A stretch of DNA of 64,000 nt from CAG-177 sp003514385 (GCA_051920445.1 JBPPLN010000001.1:496001-560000), one strand, 5' to 3'; counted from the first letter of the stretch, positions 23,228 through 32,513 are shown. Notes: generated by a model from the letters alone, not told the origin. Numbers and translations are program-made.

Positions 23228-24444
23228 TGGACACTGTGTGTAAATTGATTGCCTGCGCTTTCGGACAATTTGCCGCGTACTGCTATTTTTCAAGGCGGTT
23301 TGAAACAAAATGTCCGATTGCCGCAGTCTGTGGATTCTTTGCGGCGGCTGCTGCCGTACAATTCGCCGTAAGCTTCGCGGGGCTTGCCGCGCTCAACATA
23401 GCCCTGCTCTTTATCAGCAATCTCTGCGCCGCGCTCATAATATACCGTGCAGGAATAAAGCAGACGCTGATCCATTGCTTACTGCTCGAAGTTCTTGCCG
23501 CGATGTCGGCATTTATAATAATGTTCGGTCTGCCGAAAATTATCGGCCATGAGCCGCCCGGGAACGGAATGATATTGCTTGGCATATCGGCGAGCGCGCT
23601 GTATTTTACATTCGCTTATGCCGTATCAAGGCATAACGACAATATGATTGCCTATTACGTACTGGTGTCCCTGCTCTCGCTGGTCTGCGCCGCAATGATT
23701 GCAGGCTTCGCATTTTTCCCGGGGAGCAATCTGATTTTGACGCTGATATCGGTCGTTCTGCCGTTGGCGATATCCGCCGTCTGCCTTGCGCACAGAAAGT
23801 TAGTCTGCAAAATCACAAACTCAACCGAATCGCTTCTCGAAGAACAGCGTCAGGAACTGAACACGGAATACTATGCGGAGCTTGAGCATCAATACGACCT
23901 GCGCGACATTATTATCCACGACATAAAGGGGCAGCTGCGCACGATAAAGCAGCTCTCACAAAACGGAGAAAACGACCGCATAAAAAGCTACATCGACTCG
24001 ATATACAACAGCGGCGCGATGGGCGCGGTGAAGCAGTTCAGCAGCAACAAGCTCGCGAATGTTATAATCAGCAGATACGCGCATCTGTGCGCAAATTCGG
24101 AGATAAAATTCAACTGCGATGTGCGCAGCATCGATTTTTCTTTTCTTTCGGACAGCGACCTCACAATATTACTCGACAACATCCTCAACGGGGCATATAA
24201 ATCCGCCGAAAAATCAGAAGAGCGCTTTATCGACATGAGCATCGGCAGCTTCAACGAGGCATATGTCGTGCTCAACGTCCGCCACAGCGTGGACGGCTCG
24301 CCGGACATAAAGAACAGCGAGAGGGCGGCGCGCATAAGCAAGATAATTCAAAAATACGGCGGACAGGCATCGTTCGACTGCGCGGACGAGAGAATATTCG
24401 CGGCGAAGATAATGTTCAAGTCGTCGATCGCCAATATGAAATAA
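23224..24444 (+). CDS. AgrC-like GHKL sensor protein with degenerate ATP-binding site
   Basis: A 406-residue protein with about six transmembrane helices in the first ~200 residues, a coiled linker, the histidine region IIIHDIKGQLRTIKQ near residue 239, and a GHKL-like C-terminus. The N-box reads DNILNGAYKSAE where active relatives have NILDNAVEA, losing the Asn and Glu that hold Mg-ATP, and the GxGL G2 box is absent (the segment reads NSERAARISKIIQKYGG). Autophosphorylation is therefore doubtful. GGGAGG precedes two adjacent ATGs (23224, 23227), and the second has better spacing. It is coupled to the LytTR regulator, and no agrB or agrD lies next to it. Confidence 0.82.
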   Translation: MMDTVCKLIACAFGQFAAYCYFSRRFETKCPIAAVCGFFAAAAAVQFAVSFAGLAALNIALLFISNLCAALIIYRAGIKQTLIHCLLLEVLAAMSAFIIMFGLPKIIGHEPPGNGMILLGISASALYFTFAYAVSRHNDNMIAYYVLVSLLSLVCAAMIAGFAFFPGSNLILTLISVVLPLAISAVCLAHRKLVCKITNSTESLLEEQRQELNTEYYAELEHQYDLRDIIIHDIKGQLRTIKQLSQNGENDRIKSYIDSIYNSGAMGAVKQFSSNKLANVIISRYAHLCANSEIKFNCDVRSIDFSFLSDSDLTILLDNILNGAYKSAEKSEERFIDMSIGSFNEAYVVLNVRHSVDGSPDIKNSERAARISKIIQKYGGQASFDCADERIFAAKIMFKSSIANMK

Positions 24445-24452
24445 AATTAAAA

Positions 24453-24478
24453 GGGCTGCTTTCCGGGCAGTCCTTTTT
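24453..24478 (+). terminator. Terminator of the LytTR/kinase operon
   Basis: GGGCTGC pairs with GCAGTCC (one wobble) followed by five T, directly after the kinase stop. Confidence 0.8.
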
Positions 24479-24499
24479 CGCTGTTATTCTTTAATTGTA

Positions 24500-24528
24500 T
24501 TGAACTTATATTGACGCAAGAGTATAAT
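24500..24528 (+). promoter_or_regulatory. Promoter of ftsH
   Basis: TTGAAC 24500-24505, 17 bp, perfect TATAAT 24523-24528, 49 bp before the start codon. Confidence 0.7.
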
Positions 24529-24577
24529 TAATATATATTTTCAATTAACATCAATCCTAAAAAGGAAGGTGCGGAAA

Positions 24578-26407
24578 ATGAAAGAAGTGAAATCCCCAAA
24601 GAAGCCTCTGATATTCTACTACGGCATTGCGCTGCTCGTCATTGTGCTGTTCAATGTGATAGTGTCTCCCCTGCTCGTCAAAGCACGAGTGACGGAAGTC
24701 GACTACGGCACATTCATGAGCATGATCGAGCAGAAGAAAATCGGCAATGTCGAGGTCGAGGACGATCAGATAATCTTCACCGACAAGGACGACGCGAAGA
24801 AAATCTATAAGACCGGCGCGATGAACGACCCGACGCTGACTCAGCGGCTCTACGACTCCGGCGCGAAGTTCTCAAAGGATATTGAGACGACGACTTCGCC
24901 GTTGGTGAGTTTCCTGCTGACTTTTGTGCTCCCGCTGATAATCTTCATCGGACTCGGCCAGTATATGGGCAAGAAGCTGATGGAACAGGCGGGCGGCAAA
25001 AACTCCATGGCGTTCGGCTTCGGCAAAAGCAACGCGAAGGTCTATGTCCCGTCGACCCAGGGCATACATTTCAGCGACGTTGCGGGTGAAGACGAGGCGA
25101 AAGAGAGCCTTTCGGAGATAGTTGACTATCTCCACAATCCGAAGAAATATTCCGACGTCGGCGCGTCGATGCCCAAGGGCGTTCTGCTCGTCGGCCCTCC
25201 CGGAACAGGTAAAACAATGCTTGCAAAGGCTGTTGCGGGCGAAGCGAATGTGCCATTTTTCTCGATGTCCGGTTCGGAATTCGTCGAGATGTTCGTCGGC
25301 ATGGGTGCTTCAAAGGTCAGGGATCTTTTCAGCCAGGCAAAAGAGAAAGCTCCCTGCATAGTGTTCATCGATGAGATCGACGCCATCGGCAAGAAGCGCG
25401 ACGGTCAGTTCAGCTCCAACGACGAGCGCGAGCAGACGCTCAACCAGCTGCTCACAGAAATGGACGGTTTCCAGGAAAATATCGGCGTTATCATCCTCGC
25501 GGCGACGAACCGCCCTGAGACACTCGATCCCGCGCTCACCCGTCCCGGCCGTTTCGACAGGCGCGTACCCGTTGAGCTGCCCGACCTTGCGGGACGCGAG
25601 GCGATACTGAAAGTCCATGCAAAGAAGATAAAGACTGCGGATGACGTCAACTTCCACACGATAGCGAGAATGGCATCCGGCGCATCGGGCGCGGAGCTTG
25701 CGAATATTATAAACGAGGCGGCGCTGCGCGCGGTCAGGAACAACCGAACCGTCGTCAACGAATCCGACCTCGAAGAGAGCATTGAGACGGTCATTGCGGG
25801 ATATCAGAAAAAGAACGCGGTGCTCTCGGACAGCGAAAAGAAAGTTGTCGCCTATCACGAGATAGGTCACGCGCTCGTTGCGGCTATGCAGTCGCACTCG
25901 GCGCCCGTGCAGAAGATAACGATAATCCCCCGCACCTCCGGCGCGCTCGGCTACACGATGCAGGTCGACCAGGGCGACAAATATCTGCTGACAAAGCAGG
26001 AGCTTGAAAACAAGGTTGCGACATTTACGGGCGGACGCGCCGCAGAAGAGCTCGTTTTCGGCGAGATAACAACAGGCGCATCGAACGACATCGAGCAGGC
26101 GACAAAGCTTGCCCGCGCGATGATAACCCGCTACGGCATGAGCGAAGATTTTGACATGGTGGCTCTCGAGACGGTTTCGAACCAGTATCTCGGCGGCGAC
26201 GCTTCACTCGCCTGCTCCGCCGATACGCAGAATGAAATAGACCGCAAGGTTGTTGAACTCGTAAAGCGCCAGCATGAGAAGGCTTCGAAAATCCTCGCGG
26301 ACAACCGCGGAAAGCTCGACGAACTGGCAAAATATCTCTATGAAAAAGAGACCATAACCGGCGAAGAATTCATGTCCATTCTTAACAAAGGAGGCGAAGG
26401 GGAATGA
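24578..26407 (+). CDS. ftsH: ATP-dependent zinc metalloprotease FtsH
   Basis: A membrane-anchored AAA+ protease that extracts and degrades membrane and unfolded cytoplasmic proteins. The 609-residue protein has two transmembrane helices (~15-35 and ~108-128) around a small external domain, then Walker A GPPGTGKT near 206, Walker B IVFIDEIDA near 261, the second region of homology ATNRPETLDPALTRPGRFDRR (split near 308-328), and the zinc motif HEIGH at about 427-431. The ATG at 24578 follows GGAAGG. A GTG three codons earlier lies too close to the ribosome site. A DUF308 membrane protein gene overlaps its end by 4 bp. Confidence 0.97.
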   Translation: MKEVKSPKKPLIFYYGIALLVIVLFNVIVSPLLVKARVTEVDYGTFMSMIEQKKIGNVEVEDDQIIFTDKDDAKKIYKTGAMNDPTLTQRLYDSGAKFSKDIETTTSPLVSFLLTFVLPLIIFIGLGQYMGKKLMEQAGGKNSMAFGFGKSNAKVYVPSTQGIHFSDVAGEDEAKESLSEIVDYLHNPKKYSDVGASMPKGVLLVGPPGTGKTMLAKAVAGEANVPFFSMSGSEFVEMFVGMGASKVRDLFSQAKEKAPCIVFIDEIDAIGKKRDGQFSSNDEREQTLNQLLTEMDGFQENIGVIILAATNRPETLDPALTRPGRFDRRVPVELPDLAGREAILKVHAKKIKTADDVNFHTIARMASGASGAELANIINEAALRAVRNNRTVVNESDLEESIETVIAGYQKKNAVLSDSEKKVVAYHEIGHALVAAMQSHSAPVQKITIIPRTSGALGYTMQVDQGDKYLLTKQELENKVATFTGGRAAEELVFGEITTGASNDIEQATKLARAMITRYGMSEDFDMVALETVSNQYLGGDASLACSADTQNEIDRKVVELVKRQHEKASKILADNRGKLDELAKYLYEKETITGEEFMSILNKGGEGE

Positions 26408-26952
26408 AAAGGCGTTCCGGCTTCGGATGGATGGAGCTTATAGTCGGCATTGCGCTCGCGGCGCTCGGAATATTCACTTTTGTCTATCCCGACAATGCGG
26501 TGACGACCCTCGTTATTATCTACGGCATAATCGCCATAATAACCGGCATTGCGGATGTTGTGCTCTATGTTCGCGTTGACAAGCATCTCGGCTTCGGTCC
26601 GACTGTGTCACTCATTTCGGGCATACTCAGCGTCATGGCGGGCGCCATGCTGCTCGTCTATCCCAACGCGGGCAAATGGGTGCTCTCACTCCTGTTCCCG
26701 ATATGGTTCATCGCGCACTGCCTCTCGAGGCTCTCGCACCTGAACACGATTCGGTTCATCGCGGGCAATTTCGTCTACTGGTTCACGATGATAGTCAACA
26801 TCATCGGGCTTGTGCTCGGCATTGTGATGATATTCAGCCCGAACATCTCGGTTGCGGCGGTCGCTTACATCGTCGGCGCATACCTTGTGCTGTTCGGCAT
26901 TGACTGCATCATACTTGCGTTCAGTCGCATCGGCGAGGGCAAACAATACTGA
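26404..26952 (+). CDS. DUF308/HdeD-family membrane protein
   Basis: A 182-residue protein with six hydrophobic helices arranged as two or three similar pairs: ELIVGIALAALGIFTFVYP, LVIIYGIIAIITGIADV, VSLISGILSVMAGAMLLVYP and three later ones. The repeated pattern G-[IL]-x-x-[IL]-x-[GA]-[IL] ending in YP is characteristic of DUF308 (HdeD-like) proteins. Its start overlaps the ftsH stop (ATGA), suggesting coupled expression. HdeD relatives are linked to stress tolerance, but the biochemical role is unknown. A possible role is as an FtsH partner or substrate, judging only from the coupling. Confidence 0.85.
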   Translation: MKRRSGFGWMELIVGIALAALGIFTFVYPDNAVTTLVIIYGIIAIITGIADVVLYVRVDKHLGFGPTVSLISGILSVMAGAMLLVYPNAGKWVLSLLFPIWFIAHCLSRLSHLNTIRFIAGNFVYWFTMIVNIIGLVLGIVMIFSPNISVAAVAYIVGAYLVLFGIDCIILAFSRIGEGKQY

Positions 26953-26958
26953 TAAAAC

Positions 26959-26997
26959 AAAAAGCAAGGTCAAGCGTAGTTTTGACCTTGCTTTTTT
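26959..26997 (+). terminator. Terminator of the ftsH operon
   Basis: A 14-bp stem (AAAAGCAAGGTCAA and its complement) with a 7-9 nt loop and a T run. Confidence 0.92.
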
Positions 26998-27023
26998 CTG
27001 CTTTCCAAACAGTGCCGCCGACG

Positions 27024-27058
27024 GCGGCATATGGTCGTCGAGTCGCCGACCCCTACAA
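27024..27058. repeat. Dispersed short repeat, copy 1
   Basis: Matches 28539-28574 closely: GCGGCAT, a short variable part, then CGTCGAG-TCGCCG-ACCCTACAA with one gap. The two copies flank pepT. The ending CCCTACAA is typical of small mobile intergenic repeats. Confidence 0.55.
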
Positions 27059-27096
27059 AGAATCTCAAATTCAACATTGAGCCATATTGATAAAAG

Positions 27097-27133
27097 CGCC
27101 GGAGGCGGGAAGATTCCCTGTCTCCGGCGTTTT
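27097..27133. terminator. Terminator at the 3' end of pepT, probably bidirectional
   Basis: CGCCGGAG (27097-27104) pairs with CTCCGGCG (27122-27129). T-rich runs follow on both strands. Confidence 0.75.
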
Positions 27134-27141
27134 TATTTTAT

Positions 27142-28317
27142 TCAGTCGGTCACGGACACGATATTTATCAGCACCTCGACCATCTTCGGCAATGCATCGA
27201 CAGGTATCGCCTCATAGATGCTGTGGAAGTTCATGCCGCCGGTCGAGAGGTTCGGGCACGGCAGACCCTCAAACGAGAGACGTGCGCCGTCCGTTCCGCC
27301 GCGTATCGGCACTATCTCCGGCTCAACGCCCGCATCGCGCATGGCTTTTTCGGCACGCTCGACGATATCCATATGCTTCTCGATTATCTCTAACATATTA
27401 TAATAGCTGTCTTTTATATTCAGCTCGAAAGTGCCCTCGCCATACTTTTCGTTCAGGAAGCCGACGGTATCGGCGACGAACTTCTTGCGGCGCTCGAAGT
27501 TATTCTTGTCGTGGTCTCGGATTATCATATGCGCGCTCGCCTCGGTCTCGTTGCCGGCGATATGCGCAACATGATAGAAACCCTCGCGTCCCTCGGTGTG
27601 CGCCGGGGTCTCCCACGCGGGGAGCATATTGACAAACTCCGTGAGATACAGCGCGGCATTTTTCATCTTGTTCTTGGCGGTTCCGGGATGGGTATTCACT
27701 CCACGAACCGTAATATCTGCCGCCGCGGCGTTGAAGTTTTCGCACTCGATGCCGCCGACCTCGCCGCCATCGACAGTATAGGCAAAATCGGCATTAAAGC
27801 GCGCAAAATCGAAGTGATCCGCGCCGCAGCCTATCTCCTCATCGGGAGTGAAGCAGATGCTCAGCGCACCGTGGCGGATGTTTTCGTTCGCGTTGATTTC
27901 GGCGCACAGGGCGACTATCTCGGCAACGCCGGCTTTGTCGTCCGCGCCGAGCAGAGTCGTGTGATCGGTAACTATAAGCTCGCGCCCGATATATTCATCG
28001 CCGACCATCGGGGCGTTCGTGCCGTCAAATTTGATTATCTGCGGCTTGACGTTCGCGCCGCTGACATCGGGGGAAGTGTCCATATGCGAGACGAGCCCTA
28101 TCTTCGGGCAATTTTCGCAGCCATCGGACGCAGGGATATGCCCATAGACATAGCCCATTTCGTCGCGCATGGCGTCGGTGACTCCCGCGCCGCGAAGCTC
28201 CTCGACGAGATAATCGGCAAGGACGAGCTGGGTCGCAGTCGAGGGCACGGTATCGCTCGACTCGTCGGAAGTGGTTTCGAATGTCACATATTTCAGAAAT
28301 CTTTCGGTAACGGTCAT
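27142..28317 (-). CDS. pepT: Peptidase T (tripeptidase, family M20)
   Basis: Releases the N-terminal residue of tripeptides in the cytoplasm. The 391-residue protein shows the dinuclear zinc pattern of M20B: HMDTSPDV near residue 77, GADDKAG near 138, TPDEEIG near 171, the GGEVGGIECENFNAA neighbourhood, and a late HSIYEAIP. The start at 28317 follows GGAG by 9 bp. An ATG three codons earlier is too near the ribosome site. It is followed upstream by the opp operon on the same strand, and together they handle imported peptides. The gene is flanked by two copies of a short dispersed repeat. Confidence 0.95.
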   Translation of the reverse strand: MTVTERFLKYVTFETTSDESSDTVPSTATQLVLADYLVEELRGAGVTDAMRDEMGYVYGHIPASDGCENCPKIGLVSHMDTSPDVSGANVKPQIIKFDGTNAPMVGDEYIGRELIVTDHTTLLGADDKAGVAEIVALCAEINANENIRHGALSICFTPDEEIGCGADHFDFARFNADFAYTVDGGEVGGIECENFNAAAADITVRGVNTHPGTAKNKMKNAALYLTEFVNMLPAWETPAHTEGREGFYHVAHIAGNETEASAHMIIRDHDKNNFERRKKFVADTVGFLNEKYGEGTFELNIKDSYYNMLEIIEKHMDIVERAEKAMRDAGVEPEIVPIRGGTDGARLSFEGLPCPNLSTGGMNFHSIYEAIPVDALPKMVEVLINIVSVTD

Positions 28318-28679
28318 TTTTATCATCTCCGTTTTTTTGTCGGTTCAATGATAACACAATCGGCGGAATTTGGCAACAGAACGGTGAAATTTGGAGGAAT
28401 ATCGGTGTGTTTTGGGGCGTGAAATTTCAATCGTAAAGCCGATGTGATTTTGTATCGGCTGCGCCGACAGCGTACAGCCGCAAGGGCTGTCCCTACGGTA
28501 TTAAAATTAAATATTCGTGAAGGTTATGTACCACCTATGCGGCATCGATGCGTCGAGGTCGCCGCACCCTACAAGCTGCATGTATTTTGCCGTCGAACGA
28601 TATCCGCCCTACTGCATCGCATTCACATAGTCACTCCAAATACAGAAAAATTGACACCTAAAAACAGGCAAAGCGAAAA
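28318..28679. other. Intergenic stretch with dispersed repeat; no gene seen
   Basis: Holds the second copy of the short repeat (28539-28574) and a small stem with the sequence AGCCGCAAGGGCTG near 28475. A 100-codon plus-strand frame at 28444 spans the repeats and has no ribosome site, so it is not called. Confidence 0.6.
28539..28574. repeat. Dispersed short repeat, copy 2
   Basis: Partner of 27024-27058 in the same orientation, on the other side of pepT. Confidence 0.55.
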
Positions 28680-28709
28680 CTGCCCGTGCCACTTGCGTGA
28701 CACGGGCAG
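28680..28709 (-). terminator. Terminator of the oppBCDFA operon
   Basis: A 13-bp stem with one mismatch (28680-28692 with 28697-28709) and a 4-nt loop. TTTT follows on the minus strand. Confidence 0.88.
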
Positions 28710-28742
28710 CGTTCAATTATGCTTTGAGCTTTGGATTATGAC

Positions 28743-30419
28743 TTAACCCTCAACATAAGCATACTGGAAGTACCAGTAGCCATAGGGGCTGTGCCATGTA
28801 CCCTTGAGGGTCGATTTCTGCAGCCAGAAGTCGTTGTAGTATGCAACGGGGATGCAAGCATAATCCTCGGACATGATCTTCTCAGCCTCGTGGAGAGCCT
28901 CAAAGTGAGCCTTGGAATCGGCGACCTTGGACTTATCCATAGCGGCGTCGAAAGCCTTGCTGTTGTATTTGCCGTCGTTGTTGCCGTTGGACGAATAGAA
29001 CAGCTCGATCATATTGGAAGCGTCGTTGTAGTCCATGACCCAACCGTTACGAGCCATCTCATAGTTACCGGCGCGGCGCTGAGGAGTGAAGGACGACCAG
29101 TCAACAACATCGATCTTCATCTCGATGCCAAGCTCCTTCTTGTAGACCTGCTGGAGATACTCTGCAAGAGCCTTGTGGTAACCGACATCATTGGTCGAAT
29201 AAGTGATGGTCGGGAAGCCCTTACCGTCGGGATAGCCTGCCTCTGCGAGAGCCTTCTTAGCCTCGGCGAGGTTAGCCTGATAGTCCTTGCTGACATAGGT
29301 GCTGCCGCCGTTTGCTGCGATAGCGTTGTCAAGGAACATGCCGTCGCCGCTGTCAACGATGCTGGGTCCGACATAGTTGTAAGCCGGGCTGTAGGTACCC
29401 TGCATGATGGTGTTGGCAACATACTCACGGTCAATAGCAAGGCTGAGAGCCTTACGGACATTGACATTGTTGAAGGGAGCCTTATTAAGATTCATGCTGA
29501 GGTAATAAGTGCCGAGGATCGGATCGACATAGAAGTCGCCGCCGTCGGTTGACTTCTTGAGGCTCGGGATTTCCTCGGTGGGAACATCCTTTATCATGAG
29601 AGCCTGGCCGCTGGTGTAAGCGGCATAGGAAGCGCTGGAATCCTCAAGGAGGAGGAAAGTAAGCTGCTCGGTAACGATCTTGCTGTTGTCCCAGCCGCCC
29701 TTATAGTTGGGGTTCTTCTTGCAGACGATGCGCTCGCCGGGAGTCCACTCGGAGATCATGTAGGGGCCGTTGCAGACATAGGTCTCGGGCTTGGTTGCCC
29801 ATTTGTCGCCGTTCTTTTCAACGGTAGCCTTCTGAACGGGGCTCGTGGTGCCGAAAGCAACGATCTTGTCGAAGTAAGAGCAGGGATATGCAAGCTTGAT
29901 GGTGAGAGTCTTGCCGTCCTCGCTCGCCTTGACATTGAGCTTGTCAATGTCGGGCTTTGTGGTCTTCTTGCCGTTCTTATCGGGATTGCCGATAGCATCC
30001 TGATAGCCTTCGATCATGCCGACAACAGTCTCGCCGTAGGGTGCGCCGACATCGGGATTGGCAATTCTCTTCATGGTGTACTCAAAGTCCTTGGCGTTGA
30101 GCTCGGTGCCGTCGGACCACTTCAGACCGTCACGCATGGTGAAGGTCCAAGTAAGACCGTCAGGGCTGACGGTGTAGGACTCAGCCTGTCCGGGCTGAAC
30201 CTTGTTGTCCTGGTCGATGATAAGCAGTGTCTCAAACAGAGTGATGAGCATGTTGCCGCCATCGACTGCACTGTTGAGTGCCGGATCGAGAGTTTCAGGG
30301 TTGGGACCGATCTGAACAGTGATTCCCTTCTCTGACTTCTTGCAGGAGCCCAGAACTGCGACAGCAGAAAGTGCGAGCACCAGAGCAAGGAACAGAGATA
30401 CGATTCTCTTGATCTTCAT
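28743..30419 (-). CDS. oppA: Oligopeptide ABC transporter, substrate-binding lipoprotein
   Basis: Captures peptides outside the membrane for the Opp permease. The 558-residue protein has a lipoprotein signal (KIKRIVSLFLALVLALSAVAV in part, lipobox LGSC with Cys26) and the SBP_bac_5 fold: NPETLDPALNS near residue 39, SDGTELNAKDF near 102, then NVRKALSLAIDREY near 318, a signature of family 5 binding proteins. It is the last gene of the operon oppB-oppC-oppD-oppF-oppA, about 80 bp after oppF, and is followed by a strong terminator. The peptide length preference cannot be read from the sequence. Confidence 0.95.
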   Translation of the reverse strand: MKIKRIVSLFLALVLALSAVAVLGSCKKSEKGITVQIGPNPETLDPALNSAVDGGNMLITLFETLLIIDQDNKVQPGQAESYTVSPDGLTWTFTMRDGLKWSDGTELNAKDFEYTMKRIANPDVGAPYGETVVGMIEGYQDAIGNPDKNGKKTTKPDIDKLNVKASEDGKTLTIKLAYPCSYFDKIVAFGTTSPVQKATVEKNGDKWATKPETYVCNGPYMISEWTPGERIVCKKNPNYKGGWDNSKIVTEQLTFLLLEDSSASYAAYTSGQALMIKDVPTEEIPSLKKSTDGGDFYVDPILGTYYLSMNLNKAPFNNVNVRKALSLAIDREYVANTIMQGTYSPAYNYVGPSIVDSGDGMFLDNAIAANGGSTYVSKDYQANLAEAKKALAEAGYPDGKGFPTITYSTNDVGYHKALAEYLQQVYKKELGIEMKIDVVDWSSFTPQRRAGNYEMARNGWVMDYNDASNMIELFYSSNGNNDGKYNSKAFDAAMDKSKVADSKAHFEALHEAEKIMSEDYACIPVAYYNDFWLQKSTLKGTWHSPYGYWYFQYAYVEG

Positions 30420-30500
30420 TGATACATCTCCTCTACAAATTTTTGCGGCTTTGCCGCTTTATATCCATTGCGCTCTTCGGCGCAACAAACACCGTTATTT

Positions 30501-31499
30501 TCAGTCCGCGACCTTGTCGAGGTGGTGGCACGCGGCGAAATGACCGGGGCTGACCTCTTTGAGCTGCGGGCACTCGTTGGCGCACTGCTCGTCCGCATAG
30601 GGGCAGCGGGTGCGGAAGCGGCAGCCGCTCGGAGGATTCAGCGGGCTCGGGACATCGCCCTCGAGCGGAATGCGCTTTGCGGCGCGCGCCGTCTTGGGAT
30701 CCGCCTCGGGGATAGCCGAGATAAGGCTTCTGGTATAGGGATGGACGCTGTGCGCAATCAGCTCGAAGCTGTCCGCGAGCTCCACGAGTTTGCCGAGATA
30801 CATGACGCCGATGCGGTTCGAGATATGGCGAACGACGCTCAGGTCATGGGCGATAAACAGATAGGTCAGTCCGAGCTCTTTCTGAAGATCCTCGAACATA
30901 TTGACGACCTGTGCCTGAATGGAGACATCGAGCGCGGAGACCGGCTCATCGCAAACGATGAACTCGGGATCGACCGCAAGCGCTCTCGCGATACCGACTC
31001 GCTGGCGCTGACCGCCGGAGAACTCATGCGGATAGCGGTTTGCGTGCTCGCTGTTGAGTCCGACGCGCTCAAGAAGGGAGATTATCTTCTCTCTTCTCTC
31101 CGCCTTGTTGGCGGCGAGATGGTGGATATCGATGGGCTCACCTACGATATCGCCTATCGTCATGCGCGGGTCAAGGCTCGCATATGGATCCTGGAAGACC
31201 ATCTGCATTTTGCGCCTGAAGGGCAGCATATTGACAGCCACTTTGTTTTCCTTATCAAAAATAACATTTCCGTCGTAGATTATCTTGCCGTCCGTGGGCT
31301 CATAGAGTCTGAGCAGAGTACGACCGACGGTAGTTTTGCCGCAGCCGGACTCGCCGACGAGACCGAGCGTCTCTCCCTTATTGATAAAGAACGAGACATC
31401 ATCGACTGCCTGGACGAATTTTTTGTGCTTTCCTCTGCCGCCTGCCGGGAAATACTGCTGCAGGTGCTGCACTTCAACGAGCTTTTCATTCTCACTCAC
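30501..31499 (-). CDS. oppF: Oligopeptide ABC transporter, ATP-binding protein OppF
   Basis: One of two ATPases of the Opp importer. The 332-residue protein has Walker A GESGCGKTT near residue 52, signature FSGGQRQR near 157, Walker B FIVCDEPVSALD near 177, and the oligopeptide-transporter C-terminal extension with cysteines in CRFRTRCPYADEQCANECP, which in relatives binds an iron-sulfur cluster. The GTG at 31499 has GGGGGAG 7 bp upstream and overlaps the oppD stop by 8 bp. An ATG seven codons earlier lies inside oppD without a ribosome site. Confidence 0.95.
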   Translation of the reverse strand: MSENEKLVEVQHLQQYFPAGGRGKHKKFVQAVDDVSFFINKGETLGLVGESGCGKTTVGRTLLRLYEPTDGKIIYDGNVIFDKENKVAVNMLPFRRKMQMVFQDPYASLDPRMTIGDIVGEPIDIHHLAANKAERREKIISLLERVGLNSEHANRYPHEFSGGQRQRVGIARALAVDPEFIVCDEPVSALDVSIQAQVVNMFEDLQKELGLTYLFIAHDLSVVRHISNRIGVMYLGKLVELADSFELIAHSVHPYTRSLISAIPEADPKTARAAKRIPLEGDVPSPLNPPSGCRFRTRCPYADEQCANECPQLKEVSPGHFAACHHLDKVAD

Positions 31500-32496
31500 A
31501 GCTTGTCTCCCCCTTTTCAAATTCTTCTTTCTGAAGCAGCCAGCAGTGGCTGTAGTGCGTATCGCTAAGCTCCGTCTTGGGCGGCATCTCGCGCAGGCAT
31601 ATCTTCATGCAGTTTGCGCAGCGCGGCGCGAACGGGCAGCCTGCGGGAGGATTCAGCAGGTCGACCGGCTGACCCTCGATAGGCACAAGGCGCTCTATCT
31701 CCTGAGCGCTGAGCTTGGGAATAGAATTGATGAGTCCCTTTGTGTATTCATGCTTGGGCTCATAGAATATCTCATCCGCCGTGCCGTACTCAACAATGTG
31801 ACCGGCATACATGACGGCGATTCTCTCGCACATGCTGGCGACGACGCCGAGGTCATGGGTTATCATTATGATGCTCATGCCGAGCTTCTGTCTGAGTTCC
31901 TGCATAAGCTCGAGTATCTGAGCCTGAATGGTAACGTCGAGAGCCGTTGTGGGCTCGTCGGCTATGAGCAGTTTGGGCTCGCACGCGAGGGCTATTGCTA
32001 TCATGACTCGCTGACGCATACCGCCGGAAAGCTCATGGGGATACTGCTTGAGGCGCTTTGTGGGCTCGTTGATGCCGACAAGCTCGAGCAGCTCCTTCGC
32101 GCGGTCATATGCCTCTTTTTTGCTCTTGCCCGTATGCAGGCGGATAACCTCGGTTATCTGATTGCCGATAGTATAGACAGGGTTGAGGCTCGTCATGGGA
32201 TCCTGGAAGATTATCGAGACCTCGTTGCCCCTGATTTTGCGCATTTCTTTTTCGCTCATCTTTTCGATCTGATGACCGTTGAAATATATCGTACCGCCGA
32301 TGAGCTTGCCGGGATAGGCGGTAAGACCCATTATTGAATAAGCCGTGACGGATTTGCCCGAGCCGGACTCGCCGACTATGCCGAGCACCTCGCCCTCGTT
32401 CATGGAGAAGGACACGCCGTTAAGCGCCTTGACCTCGCCCGCGGGGGTGAAGAACGAGAGTTTTTCGTCTTTTATTTCCAGAAGTTTTTCGCTCAA
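31492..32496 (-). CDS. oppD: Oligopeptide ABC transporter, ATP-binding protein OppD
   Basis: The second ATPase of the importer, 334 residues. Walker A GESGSGKS lies near residue 41, signature LSGGMRQR near 156, Walker B LLIADEPTTALD near 175, and the C-terminal oligo_HPY region carries CPFAPRCANCMKIC, a cysteine pattern like that in OppF. The start is a TTG at 32496 with GGAGG 10 bp upstream, just after the oppC stop. Overlap with oppF indicates translational coupling. Confidence 0.95.
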   Translation of the reverse strand: MSEKLLEIKDEKLSFFTPAGEVKALNGVSFSMNEGEVLGIVGESGSGKSVTAYSIMGLTAYPGKLIGGTIYFNGHQIEKMSEKEMRKIRGNEVSIIFQDPMTSLNPVYTIGNQITEVIRLHTGKSKKEAYDRAKELLELVGINEPTKRLKQYPHELSGGMRQRVMIAIALACEPKLLIADEPTTALDVTIQAQILELMQELRQKLGMSIIMITHDLGVVASMCERIAVMYAGHIVEYGTADEIFYEPKHEYTKGLINSIPKLSAQEIERLVPIEGQPVDLLNPPAGCPFAPRCANCMKICLREMPPKTELSDTHYSHCWLLQKEEFEKGETSCE

Positions 32497-32513
32497 AATT
32501 CTCGCCCTCCTTG

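Noticed and set aside
28444..28746. 100-codon plus-strand frame between pepT and oppA
   Set aside because: It crosses the dispersed repeat and the opp terminator and has no ribosome site.
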